Assembly (NCBI RefSeq): GCF_035582795.1
Contig: NC_134367.1
Coordinates: 2,544,501-2,608,500 of the forward strand
Reading direction: 5' to 3'
DNA: 64,000 nucleotides
Origin: Mycteria americana
Lineage: Eukaryota > Chordata > Aves > Ciconiiformes > Ciconiidae
The notes beneath the pieces are model-generated. The model ran no database searches, was not told the DNA's origin, and saw only the letters and a program-made list of their open reading frames with translations. Both the position numbers and the translations under genes were made by a program. Position 1 is the stretch's first letter, and each line of letters opens with the position of its first letter. Of the stretch, positions 11,355 to 26,300 are shown in pieces.

Positions 11355-14300
11355 CTAGATGTAGCGTTGGGGAGGGAGTAAAAGAGAGAGATGTTACTAC
11401 AACTCAGGAAAACAGGTAGAGATGAAAGACTAGGGCACAGGGGGGAGGAGAGGGGAGAATGGCTACAAAATACAGAGTGCCATTGCAGATATCCTTGATC
11501 TCTGGGACTTGCAGAGGAAACACGCGTAGGCTAAGCTAAATATGACCCTCATTATACAGATGGATAAACCATAGAATAGGGAGGCTAAAGCCAACATTTT
11601 CCACTACAGCAGGTCACTGCAACTGCAAAATCTTGAGAGACAAAGAGGACAAATGGCTCCTTTAATGATAGAAATGACCATCTGCTGACATTACTGCCTC
11701 AAAGAAGATGATAGTGGAGAGCTACTGAACCCCGGGGCAAACTTCCTCACAGAAAATCCTGCCCTTTCTTCCTGCTAATTTTCTCCAAGGAGTCATGCAG
11801 GTGAGAACAGGGCTCCACAGAGCAGTAAGCAACTGCCTGCAAGTTCAGCCACCAAGCCCCCTGTCCTACAGCTGCCCAGAAAGCTTCTCCATCAGCGGAG
11901 ACATTTCCAGGATCTCTTTTCACTCAGTCACCTCATTTTCACAAAGCTTGTAGGAACTTAAATACTTTTGAGAACTCCTCCCCACCGTTTAAATTTATTG
12001 GAAATCAGCTGATGAATCCAAAAGTTACATGGGGGAAATTCACCCACCCAGAGTGACCCCAAAAGCTCTGCTTCCATGGGAAACCAGGAGGAAATGACTG
12101 ACATGAAGCCCCTGTATCAGGACATGACTCCACAGGGAACTATTCCCTCCATACTCAATGCAGGGACACACGTTCCCTGAAGTACTTGGCTAACTCATTA
12201 GCCTCTCTCCATTTCAAGCGACACTAAAATTATTTTCCCTCTCTCTGCTAGCAAAGCAGCGCATTTCTGAGATTAGGAGAAATCCGCTTGAACCTCACTT
12301 GCCACCAAAGACTTATTACCTTCTCGAGCGTCTGCACAAACTGGTCCACAGGAATGGAGCCGCTCAGCAACGGCTTCAAAGGTTTACACTCTGGCACGTC
12401 ATCACTCACTCGCTTTCTCTTCTTGCTGGCGGGAGGTTGCGGAGGTTTTGGAGGGAGCTAATGGATGAGAAGGTGCACAGTAATGCAGTGAATCACATCA
12501 GCTTATTATAATTTAGTTGGAATAACAAGCACATGAGATAGAAAAGGAATACGATTTTGTTTTCTGTCACTGAAGGGGAACATTACAGTGCTGAAGGGGA
12601 GAGGAGAAACCCAGCCTTGGGCTCCACTGTGGCTCTGTATGCACAAGCCACCATTTATAGAAATAAATTAGCAGTTTTAGTTCAAATCTCCATCATCTTA
12701 ACATTTCTGTCAAATTCAGTTCTGTTCAGATTTCTGTCATCTTAAAAGGCCTGTCTGACTCAATTCAAGACTGAAGCTTTCTATTTTAGCATTCAAGTAC
12801 CCTGCAATATTTTCTAGGAACCACGCCTTAAAGAAGTCAATGCCTTGAAAATCACACTCTAAAGATGCAACAGGTTGGGAAACGGCCAAATTCAGAGCAA
12901 GTAACTACTCAGGGAATGAGAAAAATGGGTAATTTATTTCTCACTGGCCTCGGAAAAGTGAGTCTTTAGGAAGAACCTGAATACAGACAAGGAGGCGTGA
13001 GAGACGCTGCAGTGCCTGAAAAATCACTGGAGTGTGATCTGGGTATAATTTTGTGCTGCTTCAGAAAGCTATCTGCCTCGACTCATCCCCGAGACCCTTC
13101 TCCGTTAGCAGGGACGGGGAGGCAGGGTTAGCACATGCAGCGGTAGCTAACCTAGCACTGCGCGTTGCTGCGTGTGCGGGCAAGGTGTGGGGTTAACTGA
13201 GCACTTCTGAAAGATGGTTTCATGGAGATGAAAACCAGATTCCTATAAAAAGAACAGTGAGGAAATAATTGTGTAAAATAAGTCCGTGTATCCTATGCCA
13301 AGTTAGTTAGGTCGGGGAAGTGTCAGCACTGGTCTTTCCCAGTGAACTAGCAACTCAGTCCCTGGGAAAAAGGTGCTGGGGAAAATTTCTCCAAAATTTT
13401 GGCAAGACCATTTTCCAGGGATGCATCTGCACAACGCACAGGGAATTTGCCTGAAGCAACCCCCAGTGCCTTGTGGCACCCTGTACGCTCCAGGTGACAG
13501 GCTGGGCTCCTCTCAACTCTGTGTCTTTCCCATCGCGTAGCATCATGTCTGAACCTGCTGCTGTGATGTCCCTGTGCTTCTTTCAACAGCCAGGGAAGGG
13601 TGTTGTTCATTCTTGGGAGAGAAATGCCGCCTGCTCAGAGGCCAGTTCCACAAGCAGGGATGCACTTGAGTCACTTTACAAAACCCACTGTTCTCCCTGA
13701 AGTTGGTGGGCCTACGCGCATCTATCATGTTATTTGTGCATGAATCACTGACATGGTGGGCCCAGGCTCAGCCAATACTGACAGATACCACTGTGCTGGC
13801 TTACCTCCATCCATATGTGAGGGCTCTGGCATTTTAAGTGTAGGTCTAAGTTTACTTGGCATCAGGAGTCAGAGTAGAGAAGGGAGTAAATGAACACCAC
13901 AAAGGAGAAAGCAGCCTCAGACCAATTGCATTTTAATATTTTGATTTGTTCAGTGTTGCCTAGTGTTTCTAGGGAACTGACCTGGAAAAAGTAAGACAGC
14001 CTGTCTGCTGTGCAATGATATAAATCCTTAACCAATCTTTATGTCCCTGTATTAAAGACATTACCATACTGGGTCCTCTTCCCAAGTGCAGTGGGCGCAG
14101 CCCAGCTCTACTGCCCAGCAGGAGAGGCAGCATCGTGCAGAGTGTGGCTTCACTGAGTTCCCTCCATGCTCATGCATCAAAGGAGAAAGGTGACCGAGGC
14201 ATCGACTGTTAAGCAGGTCCACCAGACATCATCTCCCTCTGCGGAGCACTAATGCCAGGAATTGCAGTGTCAGCCTAAAGGAGGTGGTAGGAAGAGAGTA

Positions 14301-17300
14301 TACACTCCTACTTTGTAGCAGGATGCACCATCTGCTTCTTGGGGAACAGGGCAACTTAAGGAAAGACAGTCCCTTCACATGTCTCATGTTTTAGGTCATC
14401 TCTCCCCTCTGACCCTCAGTTCTAAGTCCATGAGAGGCTCACTGATGCTGGTGTACGGGTTATGGAAGACAGCAGTATGATTTGTAGCCTCTCTTCAGGA
14501 ATAATCTCACTTCCCCTTTTATCTTAGCCAGGCACATGGCCAACGAAAAGAGGGCAGAGAGATTTATTTGCATCCCACTCTCTAAGTGTAATTCCTCACT
14601 TGCACATGCCAGGACAAAGCATCTGACAAGGACTCTGCTCTGGTGGGGAAAGTGTTGTTGGAGGGGTTGCTTCATGAGAACAGCTGGGGTCCCAGATGGC
14701 AGGAAACCCGGTGTAAGGATATTTTTCTCCCTTTCCCATTATACTGTACCTGCAGCACATGCTTGTTGTCTTTAGTATGCAACACGGCAGAAACTGTTGC
14801 TAAGGAAATACCAGGCTTAATCTCCAAGGGCACAAGTGAATCTGCAAGCTAAAGCAAAAGAAGGATTTTGTTCAGCAAGTGATAATCTCAAAATTTGTGC
14901 GAATCCAGCTGTGATTTAAATTGGCAGCATGGTATTTTTCAACACGGACTAATGAACTGTAAACACAAACCCACTGATACAGTGACAGAGCGCTCCTCTT
15001 ACCTGCTCAGCCCTCCTTCCAGCTCTTAAAGCTACTGACTTTCATACCGTTATCAGAGCCGCACAAGGTTTTCAGTAACCAAGGCAAGTCTCACAAAATA
15101 TAACAATTAAAGAGAAACCTCATTTAAAAAGACATCAACTACTTTATTAATAATTTTGATTAATAAAACTCATCATGTAATTTATCATTATTTATTATGT
15201 TCATTACGCTGATGGACAATGAAAAATCAAAGCGAGTTTCCATTCCTTAGTGCTGTGGCATTCTGGCTGCAGAATAACTGGAAGAAACGGGTTTGTGCTT
15301 AAAAGCTCAATGGCTCTGTTGACTGGTTTGAAATTTTTCCTTACAACACTGCAACCCTTACACTGCCTTTTATATAATTCTTCTCTGAAAGAAATAAAAT
15401 TTAGTCTTGGCTCCAACTTTGAATTCAATGGCAACCTCCCAAGATGCTCAGCACTGAGGGTGTTGGCAGTGAATGTGGAGTGGGCAGTACTGCACCTGCT
15501 GAGACTTGCGGAAGTTGGCCAGCGGGGAAGCACCTCTTCCAGCCATGTTTCCAAAGGGAAGCTGCAGAAAACAGTGCTCATGAACACAGAAAATTATTCC
15601 TTTTTTCCCCTCCAACGGAGCTCTAGATGACAATACACCGGACACCGGGTGCCCTGGAGTCCTGTCCAGGACTGCAGCCAGGATCTAGTCCTAGATAAAC
15701 AGATACCTTCACACCACATGGGCCAGCAGCCCAAGCAGTTTCCAAGTATCACTCCCAGCCAAGCATGCTCCTGTTATTCGCTGTGGACCTGAAGGCGAGG
15801 ATGCGTGAAGTGTGCTCTGTGTCTGTGGGGAAACCTTGCAGGTGCCTCACAAAACAAAAATGGGTAAGTTTGCTCATGCGTTACACCACTGGATGGGAGG
15901 ACTTTTCAGTTGTGAAGACAAGGAACACCTAAAGGGACAGAATCTACTTGGCTGTTTTTCCCAACAGTTGTACCATCAACCCACTCAGACCATCACCCCA
16001 TCCCATGTAGAAGGAGCCTCTACAAGATGACCTTCATCTGAACTCCACTCTCTTCCATCTTCAAACACGTGGCACCTCCCGTTGGAGCCAGATATTAAGA
16101 AGAGCTTAACCTCCAGGTAAAGGAGCTCTTTTGAAACTTCAGCCAACTACTGCAGCGCTTCCATGGAGCAGAGCTCTGGAGAACCAGCTATCATCACTGC
16201 CCTGCCAGCAAGGCAACACCAGCCCTCTTTAGCTCGCCAGATGCTCCCATCCATGAAAAGCAGGAAGGGAAATGGAATGATTTTAGAAAAGCATGGTATA
16301 TTCACATTTTGGAGATAGTGCACCTGAGGTGAAGGAATATTAAATCCCTTACCAAAGGCCATCTAGTAAATTTTCAACAGGATCCAAACCAGGAGAGGGA
16401 CAGAGCAGAACAACTGAACCCTGCCACTTCTCAAGAATCTTCAGGTACCAATACTTTACTGCCAAATAGTCTGGTCTGCCGTAAATTATGATTATGTAGG
16501 TGACCACTCTATTACTGCAAAGCTCTCGTCCTTGTGAATACAGAAGCAACTGAACTTTACTTCAAAAAGCACTCACTACTGGCCTAATCCTTTTGCCATC
16601 AAAGCACTGAGAAGGCTTTTCTGTTGGCTTCAATGGCAGCAGAGTTCAGCTACTTCTAATAACTTCTGAAAATCTTACCTACCACTATTAAAGCTGCAGG
16701 AACACTGTGAGAGAACCTCCTTGAAATAAAACAGTTGGACAGATATTTGTGTTGGAAAAACACAGACTTTTTAAGGCTGAATTTAAATCCCCTAAAATTT
16801 TGCACATATTCAGACTCGGTGAATCTTAGAAACAAAAATTTCATGGAGCAATTCAGATTGCTCTCTCTCTGGGACTCTGTTCAAGATCCTTAAAGCAGGC
16901 AATTTGAATACAGTCTTTACAGTTTGTTGTTGAAGGCTAAAAGAATGAAAATATAATGATAATTATTGCTTCAGATATCCTCTGGGACGCAAAAATAGTA
17001 ACACTTGCAGCAGCGTGTTATGCTGCACTTTGCCGTGGTCGAAGGCACTTTCCATTCCCACCACCTTCCAGAGAAGGATCGATACAAAATGGGCCCTAAT
17101 GAAGAATACATGGCAAAATGACAAACACTGTAAAGAGAAAGATCCTTAAAAACCAGAGAGCTGCTTAGAATCAAAGTCCTCTTCTGCCACTGAAATACTT
17201 TGATATTCACATTTATGCAGGTTTTAACCACGCAGTTGGTAAGTAGCAACACTTTAATTATTAACAGTCAAAAAGACAGTAAGACAGATGTTCATTTTTA

Positions 17301-20300
17301 TTTTCTCTAAGATACTGCTTCATCTCACAGCCCTCTCCATGTTGCAGCCAATCCTTCTATTAAAGAAGTTCACTGACCCAAACCGAAAAGGTCATTTAAT
17401 CACATCCAGTAATTCACCCACCAAGACCAGACAGCACTGCTATACTCCTTTCGACTGACCTCCTGCACACACAAATCACAGAACTCTTCCAAAATGCTGG
17501 ATTAAAGAAACCCTTTTCAGAGAGATAGCAAATTTTGTCTATACTCCAAGCAATGGCAACTCCACCATTTCCTCTCACAAGCTGTTCCAAACTTTAATTT
17601 TCCTTGCAGCTAGGAAACCGTGTCTTATTTCAAGGTTGAATTTGTCCAACTTTCGGTTGCTGGATCTTGTTACGCCTTTGTCTGCAAGATTGAAAAGCCC
17701 CCCACTATGCAAGAATAAACGCTTCTTCCTTCCAGTCATTATCACAAGTCTAATGCCACATGCTGGCATCAGGAAAGTCACGAAAGCAGAGACACACGAC
17801 ACTGAGCACTAACATCGCATTAATCAGTCCCCTGCCTATGGATGAGCTTGGACTGCCTTAAGACAAACTTGTCTGTGTGTGTGTATGTGTACTGTGCATT
17901 TCATTTTTTTAAATCCCTTCTGTTAAGGAAAGTTTAAAATAGAGACCAACCAAAAACCAAAAGTAATTGACTCTCAGTAGTCTGAAACTGCAAGTGTTGA
18001 TGTGAACCTTGTAATGGCTGAGGGAGAGAAGAGTCAGCCTGGGAAGTTCTGCTCCTGTGATCAGAGCTGTCCACCCATGCTCTTACAGAATAAAGACATT
18101 TTTACTGTAAACTGCGGTTGAATCTTTCGTGTAGGATTGCATTTGCCACAACAAGATGAGGTCTGACACGTACTATGTGAGCCCAAACACTGTTGTTGGC
18201 CAAACTATAGCTGTTTATAAAGAAGAACAATGCACACAGGTTAGGTTACTCTGAAGCCTCTACTAAGGCCTTCACTGGGGACAACTCTCCCTAGGCTTAA
18301 GGTCGCATCCTATCTTCAGTTACCAGCAAAAATCCTCTTGTTGGCAACGAAGAGCTGAACAATGACTGAGGATGGGATCTGAAACTCCTACTGTAAAAAA
18401 ATTGGAGGCTGAATAATCAGTGAATAAAATCAGGAGAGGACCAGAATTTTAGCACCCATGGTCTTGGTCCTATGGAGGATTCTCCCAGGGACAGATGTAC
18501 ATGGACACACACCAGCCAGTATTTTAACATCCAAGTTGCAGCTATACTGGCAGTGGTGACTACCAGTGATTTCTTTCTAGGTTTTTGGGACACTTCTCCA
18601 AACTTCTCCCTTTTTCCTCTTCCCCTCCAAGTTTTATAAGTGCAATAGCTCTTGGCTTACGCTAGAGAGAGTGCAGGAAGACTGACCCAGCAGGGAGAGG
18701 TGAAGTCTGAGCTGAGTGAGGTGAGCTGGATCTTCACCCTCCAGGACTGGAGCAAAGGGGAACTAGCAGGAGCACAGCAAAGCTTATCAGTAATTAAAAT
18801 CCCCCTAACTTTTAAGATCTGAAATTCACCGATGCGTACACTAGAGTATAGCATGTGTATTTAGAAAGGGACACAGCTGGGTTTTTACATCAACATTAAA
18901 TGTGTATATTCTAGATTTCCAAACTGTGCATAAATCTATGATCTCTGCATTAGAGGTAGGAGCCAGAGCTGCAACTCAGGATCAAACCAGAGAAATCAAA
19001 GACATGAAACAGAGCTGTGAAACCACTAGGCAGGACAGACCCATTATGAATTCAACACACTGCAAGTCCTTAGAAAAAATAAAGAAAGAATAAAGTTGTA
19101 ATATATTCCTTGGGGCAGGGATCAGTTTTGTTCAGTGCTTGTGCAATACCTAGTGCTCAGAAATCCTACTAAGGGGTCCATTACTCATGCTACTATACTG
19201 CAGTAATAAAGTAAATGGAAGGAAAATTTTAAAAAAACATCAAAAGTGGATGACATTCAACTAACACAACAGCTTTCTCTGATAAGACAACTGCTGAAGG
19301 AATTGGGGCAGCCACAGCCTGTGCTTCACGAAGCACTAGCAAGGTACCGCATGGGAAATTACAAACTGTGGAGGGGAAAGTGCTGGTTAAAGCAAAGATA
19401 ATTCCCAGACAACTACTGGGCTGTTGATGCAGTTCCTGAAGGGCCAGTCTTGAGCCTATTCCCGTGCAATTTTTATTAATGACCTCAGTACAGAATGAAG
19501 AGAGTGTTCAGAAGGCCCCACTGAAGTTTGTAGAGGCACCCTTAATAGAAAGAAAGATCAGGCTATCATAGAGGAAGAACTAGATGACCCCAAGAACTGG
19601 AGTGAGAAAAACAAGATGAAATTCAACAGCATGAAATGCAAGGCCAGGGACTAGGCTAATACCGAGAAATTCTGCTGTGAGCTGGCAGCTGCTGGAAGTG
19701 ACAGAGGCGAAAGGTCCAGGTTTATTAGTCCATCCCATGAGAACTGGGAGTCACAAATGTGACACGGCCATGAAAAAGCTAAATGCAACTCCAGAAAATA
19801 TCAGGTAATTCTAGCAGAGATAAGCTATTGCTATTATATTGGGCCCAGCAAGATCTCATCTGAACTACTTGTAAATTGTGGGTAATTTAAGTTCAAGTAA
19901 GATATACTGAAGGGTAGAATAGGGCAGGAGAAGCTGTCTTGCAAGAGGAAACTAAATATCTTGGCTTGTTTAGCCTGGCAAAAAGAAAGCCAAAAGGAGA
20001 ATTTGATTATTCTACATAAACACCACAGGGAAAATACCAATAAAACAGAAAATCTATTTATGCTAAAACATGATGTTAAGAATAAGTATGTGCAGACCAG
20101 CCATGAATACGCATAGGCTGGAAATTAGGATGTTTGTAGCCATCAGAGACAGTGGGGGTTTGAACAGCATTCTGGTGGGAACAGCAGGGGCAAAAGTCTT
20201 CACAATTTGAAGCTGGTGCCTTACATTTTTTGAGGCACATTATAAACACTATTACTAACTGCAGCTGGGTTCTGGCCATGTAACCCATGAGGACACTTCC

Positions 20301-23300
20301 ATTTCTACGTGGAAATGTTTGCTCACAGCCTTGGAGCTTGCCAGGTATGAAGAGATTCCCGTCCCGATCCTATCCCCCTTTTTAGGATGCAATTCATATG
20401 TAACAGAAAAATATCCTCTCCCACTTATGAGAGAAGCCCCAAAATTTTAAGATCTGCCTGCCTTCAGAGGGAGTCCACCGGGCCCTAGTGATTACAGTTT
20501 CACAGAGGTTTTTACAATAAGTAGTCCCCAGCAAAATCTGAACGGAGAACAACCTGCCTCATCCTCCATCCCCCCATTCACCTTGCTCCTCACACACATC
20601 CAATCCAGTTTTTGGATGCACTAAAGCATCTTTCCAGTGTACCTTTAATAGGAAAAGAGTGCCCAAATATTCCACATGCTTAAAAGCTGTGCAAAAGCCC
20701 TTTCACAAGCAGGGATGATCTGTACAGTCAGTTTTGTAAACAGAACAAAAACCATGGTTTTCATCCTGTCACTTATATTTGGACAGCAATGTTAGGAAAG
20801 GGAAGACAATTTACCTCACCTCCTCCCTCCCTCCCGCCCTCTTCTTATCCCTTCACTGTTTAAGTACCAGGAGCTCTGTGGTCAAGTCACTTGAAACCAG
20901 ACACAGAAATGCACAAGAGATTATAGTGTGGGCAGAAGTCTCAAACAGACTCTGCCTTGGCTTTATACCATCTGCTAAATCAGGCAGAGTCTGAGTGCAG
21001 GAAGTCTGCAAGTATCAGATCCTGCAGAGGAAACAAAAAGATATGTGGTCAAACACATGCACCAAAGGGGAAAGGTCTAAAGATTTAAATATGCCTGTGG
21101 AGTAAGCATTCATGACCAGCAAGCATATTAAACAAGGCACAAGCACGCTGCAGGCTATTTGTGCAGTAGAATGGAAATTGAGGAATCTCTCCAATAAGAC
21201 TTAAAGGAACAAGGAAAAACAGAGAAAAACAAACATCCTAGAACTGAGGGCATCTATATAATCATTTTTGTGTGATCTGAGTCATGCCTTGTTGGGGTTT
21301 CAGCCTCAGATTTTACAGAATCCAGGTGTTTTAAATGGGATGATTAGGTCGCTAAACTAACCCTAACTTAATAGATCTTTCAGTCTCTGTGGGTCTGTGT
21401 CCCGGTTTCAGCTGGGATAGAGTTAATTCTCTTCCTAGTAGCTGGTATAGTGCTGTGTTTTGGATTTAGCATGAGAATAATGTTGATAACACACTGATGT
21501 TTTGACTGTTGCTGAGCAGTGCTTACAGTGGTCAAGGACTTTTCAGCTCCCCATGCTCTGCCGGGTGCACAAGAAGCTGGGGGCGGGCACAGCCAGGACA
21601 GCTGACCCAGACTGGCCTAAGGGCTATTCCATACCATACGACGTCATGCTCCATATAGAAACTGGGGGGAGTTGGCCGGGGGCAGCGATAGCTGCTCAGG
21701 GACAGGCTGGGCATTGGCCAGCAGGTGGTAAGCAATTGCATCATGCATCACTTGTTTCGTATGTTCTTTTATCATTATTATTATTATTTTCTCTTCCTCT
21801 TCTGTCCTATTAAACTGTCTTTATGTCAATCCACAGGTTTTACTTTTTTTTTTCCGATTCTCTCCCCCATCCTACAGGGCAGGGGGAGGGGGAGTGAGCG
21901 GCTGTGTGGTGCTTAGTTGCTGACTGGGGTTAAACCATGACAGCCTGCTACAATTCTCTCTGGAGCGGACTTTAAAGTCTCATTAACTTCAGTGGACGAA
22001 GAATCATGTCATAAATATCTAAAGTTTTTTATATTATTGCTTGCAAATGCCTGCATCTTAGCTTTACTCTTCCATAGAGCCAAGATCTAGTGGAGAAATA
22101 AAACTAGCTGAAGGGGTAGTCCTGCAGTTTTGTCCTGAGCAATGAAACAAACCCCTTCTTTTCCATGTACATGCTTCATGTTCAACTAAGGGACCAGGGC
22201 TCCAGATCAACATGATGAACCTTGCCCCCAAAGCCTGGAAATCAAACCAGAAAGATATATACTGACCAACCAAGAGGAAATAATCCTGGGTGAGATTATA
22301 AGCAGTAGTCTCAGTACTAAAGCTAACCACTGGCTTTTTGCCAATCATGTGCCAAGAGACAGTTTTAAGGTGGTATTTAAGAAGTGTAATGAAGTAGATT
22401 TACGGCTGTTTAATGAAGCTCTTCCCCAGTATGCTGCATAGCCTGGGAGCAGGCAGGAAACACTTATGTGAGGAACTTACAAGAGGACAGTGGAAGCCAG
22501 AACCAGCAGAAGCAGAAATCAGCCTCAAACTTGAATGAAAAATGACAGGTAGGGGAAGCAAGGATGTGAAATATCTTCAAAGTAAAGGCAAGCAGCTTAC
22601 AGATGCACAAGATGAGTAATTTGAAAGACGTGAAAAGGGCATCAATCAAAATATTCAAAATATAGTAACTGGTTTATGGGTCAGAATGTCAAGTCAGAAT
22701 GTGATGTTGTTGAAGCTGATTGGGAAAAGGGAGGTGAGTGCCTGGCTAGAAAAGAGTGTTATCTTAGAGCCAGCCTTCAAAAATGAAGGAGAAACAAACC
22801 TAGATATCAGCGTGGGCAGGCAAAGGCAGGCTCGGAGCAGAAAAGCAGATCCAAGTTTCATCAATCTAAATAGGACAATCTGTGGATGAGACCAACCAGA
22901 GGAAAGATACAGCAAAAAAACTCAAAAGCAAAGCAAATGAGGGATAACACATTCAAAGCCCACAAAAGATGGGAGGAGGGAGGAAAATTCTCTGCAGAAG
23001 CAATGGGAGGCTGAACGGCCAAGACAGAAGAGACATAGGATTGAGGTGGGAGACATTTTTAAGATGAAACGAATGGCTGATTGCATTGAACAGCGATGAC
23101 GTAAATCAGGAAGACGGCAGACTACCGTGGTTCTGGCTTTGTCTAAGAAAAGGTTGGTAAAAGCTGGGACAAGACTAGTTTTGATGGAATGTCAAAAGGT
23201 GAAGTCAAGCCCAGAGAGGGCCTGTGCTAGAACAAGGGAGGGACTCCAGGCAATTTTACAGACGGTGGATTCAGTGAGCTTGGAGCTGATGGAAGGAATG

Positions 23301-26300
23301 ATAGTAGCAGAAGCAAGCAGGATGGTTCTGTTTCATTTACTTTATGGTAAGTGAGGCTACGGCATCTTTGTACAAGGGGGAATAGTCAGGGGAAAAGGAA
23401 TGGAGAGGTCAGGAGACTGGATCATGTGAGGTCACCAAAATAAGTCGAGCGTTAGAAGACAGACAGAAATCAAACTCTTTAGTCGCTGAAAGATGGAAGG
23501 AAGTTGGAGAGGTAAGATGAAAGCCACATTTTGCCTTTCTTTCTCTCAAAAAGGAATTGGCAAGATCCTATGTAGAAAGAGAAGTCAAAATAAGAAAAGG
23601 GGAGGGTGGAGTGAAAGCTACATAATTATAATGGGCTGCCAAGTGGCTGTTTTCCTAATTCTTCTCTGCAATAGTTCCTTATAATTTCATTTCATGTCGG
23701 GCTGTGCATTGCACATTCACACTCTCCTGTACTGGCCTGTGTCCTGAAGAACGTGCAAACAGAGTATTTGAAAAACACAGAGCCCTCACTGAAGTCAGCC
23801 TGCTGCTGAAATCAAGTGATCCGCACCATTGTTCAGCTGTAATTAAACTGGAGGCCACATTATTTGCTCAAACACTACTGTTTAATTTATCTGTTTGCTC
23901 CAGAAGGTGTTTTCCATTTTCCCATCCTTCTCCTGTGAATAGACAATGCCTAACCAATTTCCAGGAAGCAGTCTTTTTTTTATAATTTTTTTAAAGTGAA
24001 AGGCAGATGCAGAGAAGAACAAATTAGTCGAAGTATAAAGGTTTCCACAATACCTCTGAGAGCCATTCCAGCCTGGTGCCTTGGGACTGCTAAAATCTCT
24101 CTCTAAACAAAGGCTGCTCTGAGTGTAAATCTCATTAACATACAACAGTCCTGCTTGACCTGACTTTGCTCTTTGGTGAAGTGATTGAAATGTAGACAAG
24201 CTCCAGCAGTATCAATAAATTTACATTAGTCTGACAGGCCAGAATCTGAACCACTGAAACAGTTTTGGAAAGGAAATTTCACACTACCATACTGTCAGTC
24301 TGTATAGACTGAAACCATGCTGAGCCAACTGTTTGGTTTTCAAAAGCTTTAAGAATTGAGACAGAAGTTTGAGCACACGTCCACTTCTGAGAAAGGACTG
24401 TGGATGCTAGGAGAGGGCCTTGATCAGGACTTCATTGAAGCAGACATTCTTTTTTGAGACTTTTAGCATACTTTAGACCCAAGTCCTAGCCCTGGAGCAG
24501 ATCTAGCAATTTTTTTCCCAGGGTGGATTTAATCATTCTATTTTTGCCTATCATGGTTTTGACAAATAACAAGCCTTTGCAAGGTTTGCTAGGAGCTATA
24601 AAATACCCCTACCAACTGCCACTTGAGCCTTCACAGAACCCCAGAGCTGGTGGTAGCCCATATAAAACAAAGGCCCCTTCCTTGCAGTATAGAAATTCCT
24701 ATATATTTAGGCACCATTAAAGAGTCTTCCTGGATGAAACTACTGAAAAGAGGACGTTAAGCAGCAAATACTCTCTACCAGGAAGCCTCATCTATCATAT
24801 TTGCAACCCTGTCTTGCACAACCCATCCAGTAGAAGGGGAAGTTACAGCCATTTTTTGCCACTACTGTGTAAACCCTGCCTGAAACCAACAGGCCATTTG
24901 CATCAGCCTCTCAAAACCGACATCCTAATGATGCCTCTGTACAATGGGACAGAGAGACAGGGCTCTTCTGCTGGGAGGGGGAATGAGGCAAGCCATGCAG
25001 ATGGCACATAAAAATTATTAGGGAGGTAAGGAGATAACATCGTGCTTATTTAGGGGGTTAGCATCAAAGGAAATACAGGCCCCAGAAAAAGACAGTCTTT
25101 TCCTCCTTCTCCCATTTATTTGAAAACGAAACAATGATCCTTTGGGATTGACTGTTGTGACTGGTTGCACAGAGCAGGAGAGATTAGATAGTTACACCTC
25201 TCAGCAGTTATCAGCTATGCTGCTAAGACTCAAAGACCAAAGTCAGAGAGGGTGGGAGACAATGTAGCATCCCTCCCATCCCTTATCACCACTCTGCAGG
25301 TCAAGCTGGAAGCAAAAACTAGCCTCACACGGTGATGTGCTGAAGACATGTCGAAATAGAGATTGTCCTGGGGAGACAGTCTGTGATCACTACAAAGCAT
25401 TGCTATTCCACTAGCAAGTTCCCTTAAAAAGAGTGAGCAAGATCTCTTTTTGGGGATGGTTTGCATATCTCAGTGCTGGGGAATGGCATCCTATTAACAG
25501 CTCTGAATCACAGCCTTGCTCTCAGAGGCAAGTACACAACCACCAACGGGTCTAACTCTCAAAGAACCTCCTGAGGCAAGCAAACACTACCTCCCTGACA
25601 CCAGTGGGGAAGGACAACAGCTTTCCTGAAAGTCTCAGAGATGATCTGGTCTACCTAATTTTTATATCCTATCAAAAAGTCTTTTCAGGAGTGTCATTAC
25701 ATACCAAGTAGCTTTTTGCAAGAAGTTGGTAAGTGCAGCTTTGGAACCAGGGAGAATACCTGGACATGGAAAATCACATGAGATGTTTCTACTCCCTGAG
25801 CACAGATAGCTTAGAAATTATGACTCCCGTGTGAATATAATTTGATGTTACTTGTTAGAGGGAAAAAAAGGGCCATTTCTGACAATATTCCTGTCTGCGC
25901 AGCTTTCTGCTCGAACTCTCCAAGTTAAAGTGAATGCAATAGAAACCAGCTCTCATTTTCTACGTGCTTCTTTGATACCCATTCCCAGGTTGGTGAATAC
26001 CACATTGTCTACAGTGCATCCTCCCTCCAACATCCCAGCAGTTTTGGGAAGTGCTCTTATTTCTATGCGCTGTTTTTACCTAGAGGTATAGGAAGAATCC
26101 ATTCACTTCAGTGACAGGCAGCACCTAAAAACCACTGGAGATCTGGGTCTCAGAAATGAAGAGCATTTTCACATTAGTGGCTGCCAATGAGACCGAATCC
26201 ATATGGCCTCTTGAGCCTCAGGTGTAAGGGATCTTGCTGCCAACAGCCAAGCTAACAAGAGAAACACTGACTTCCTTTCTGATGTGGTCTAGCCCCATGA

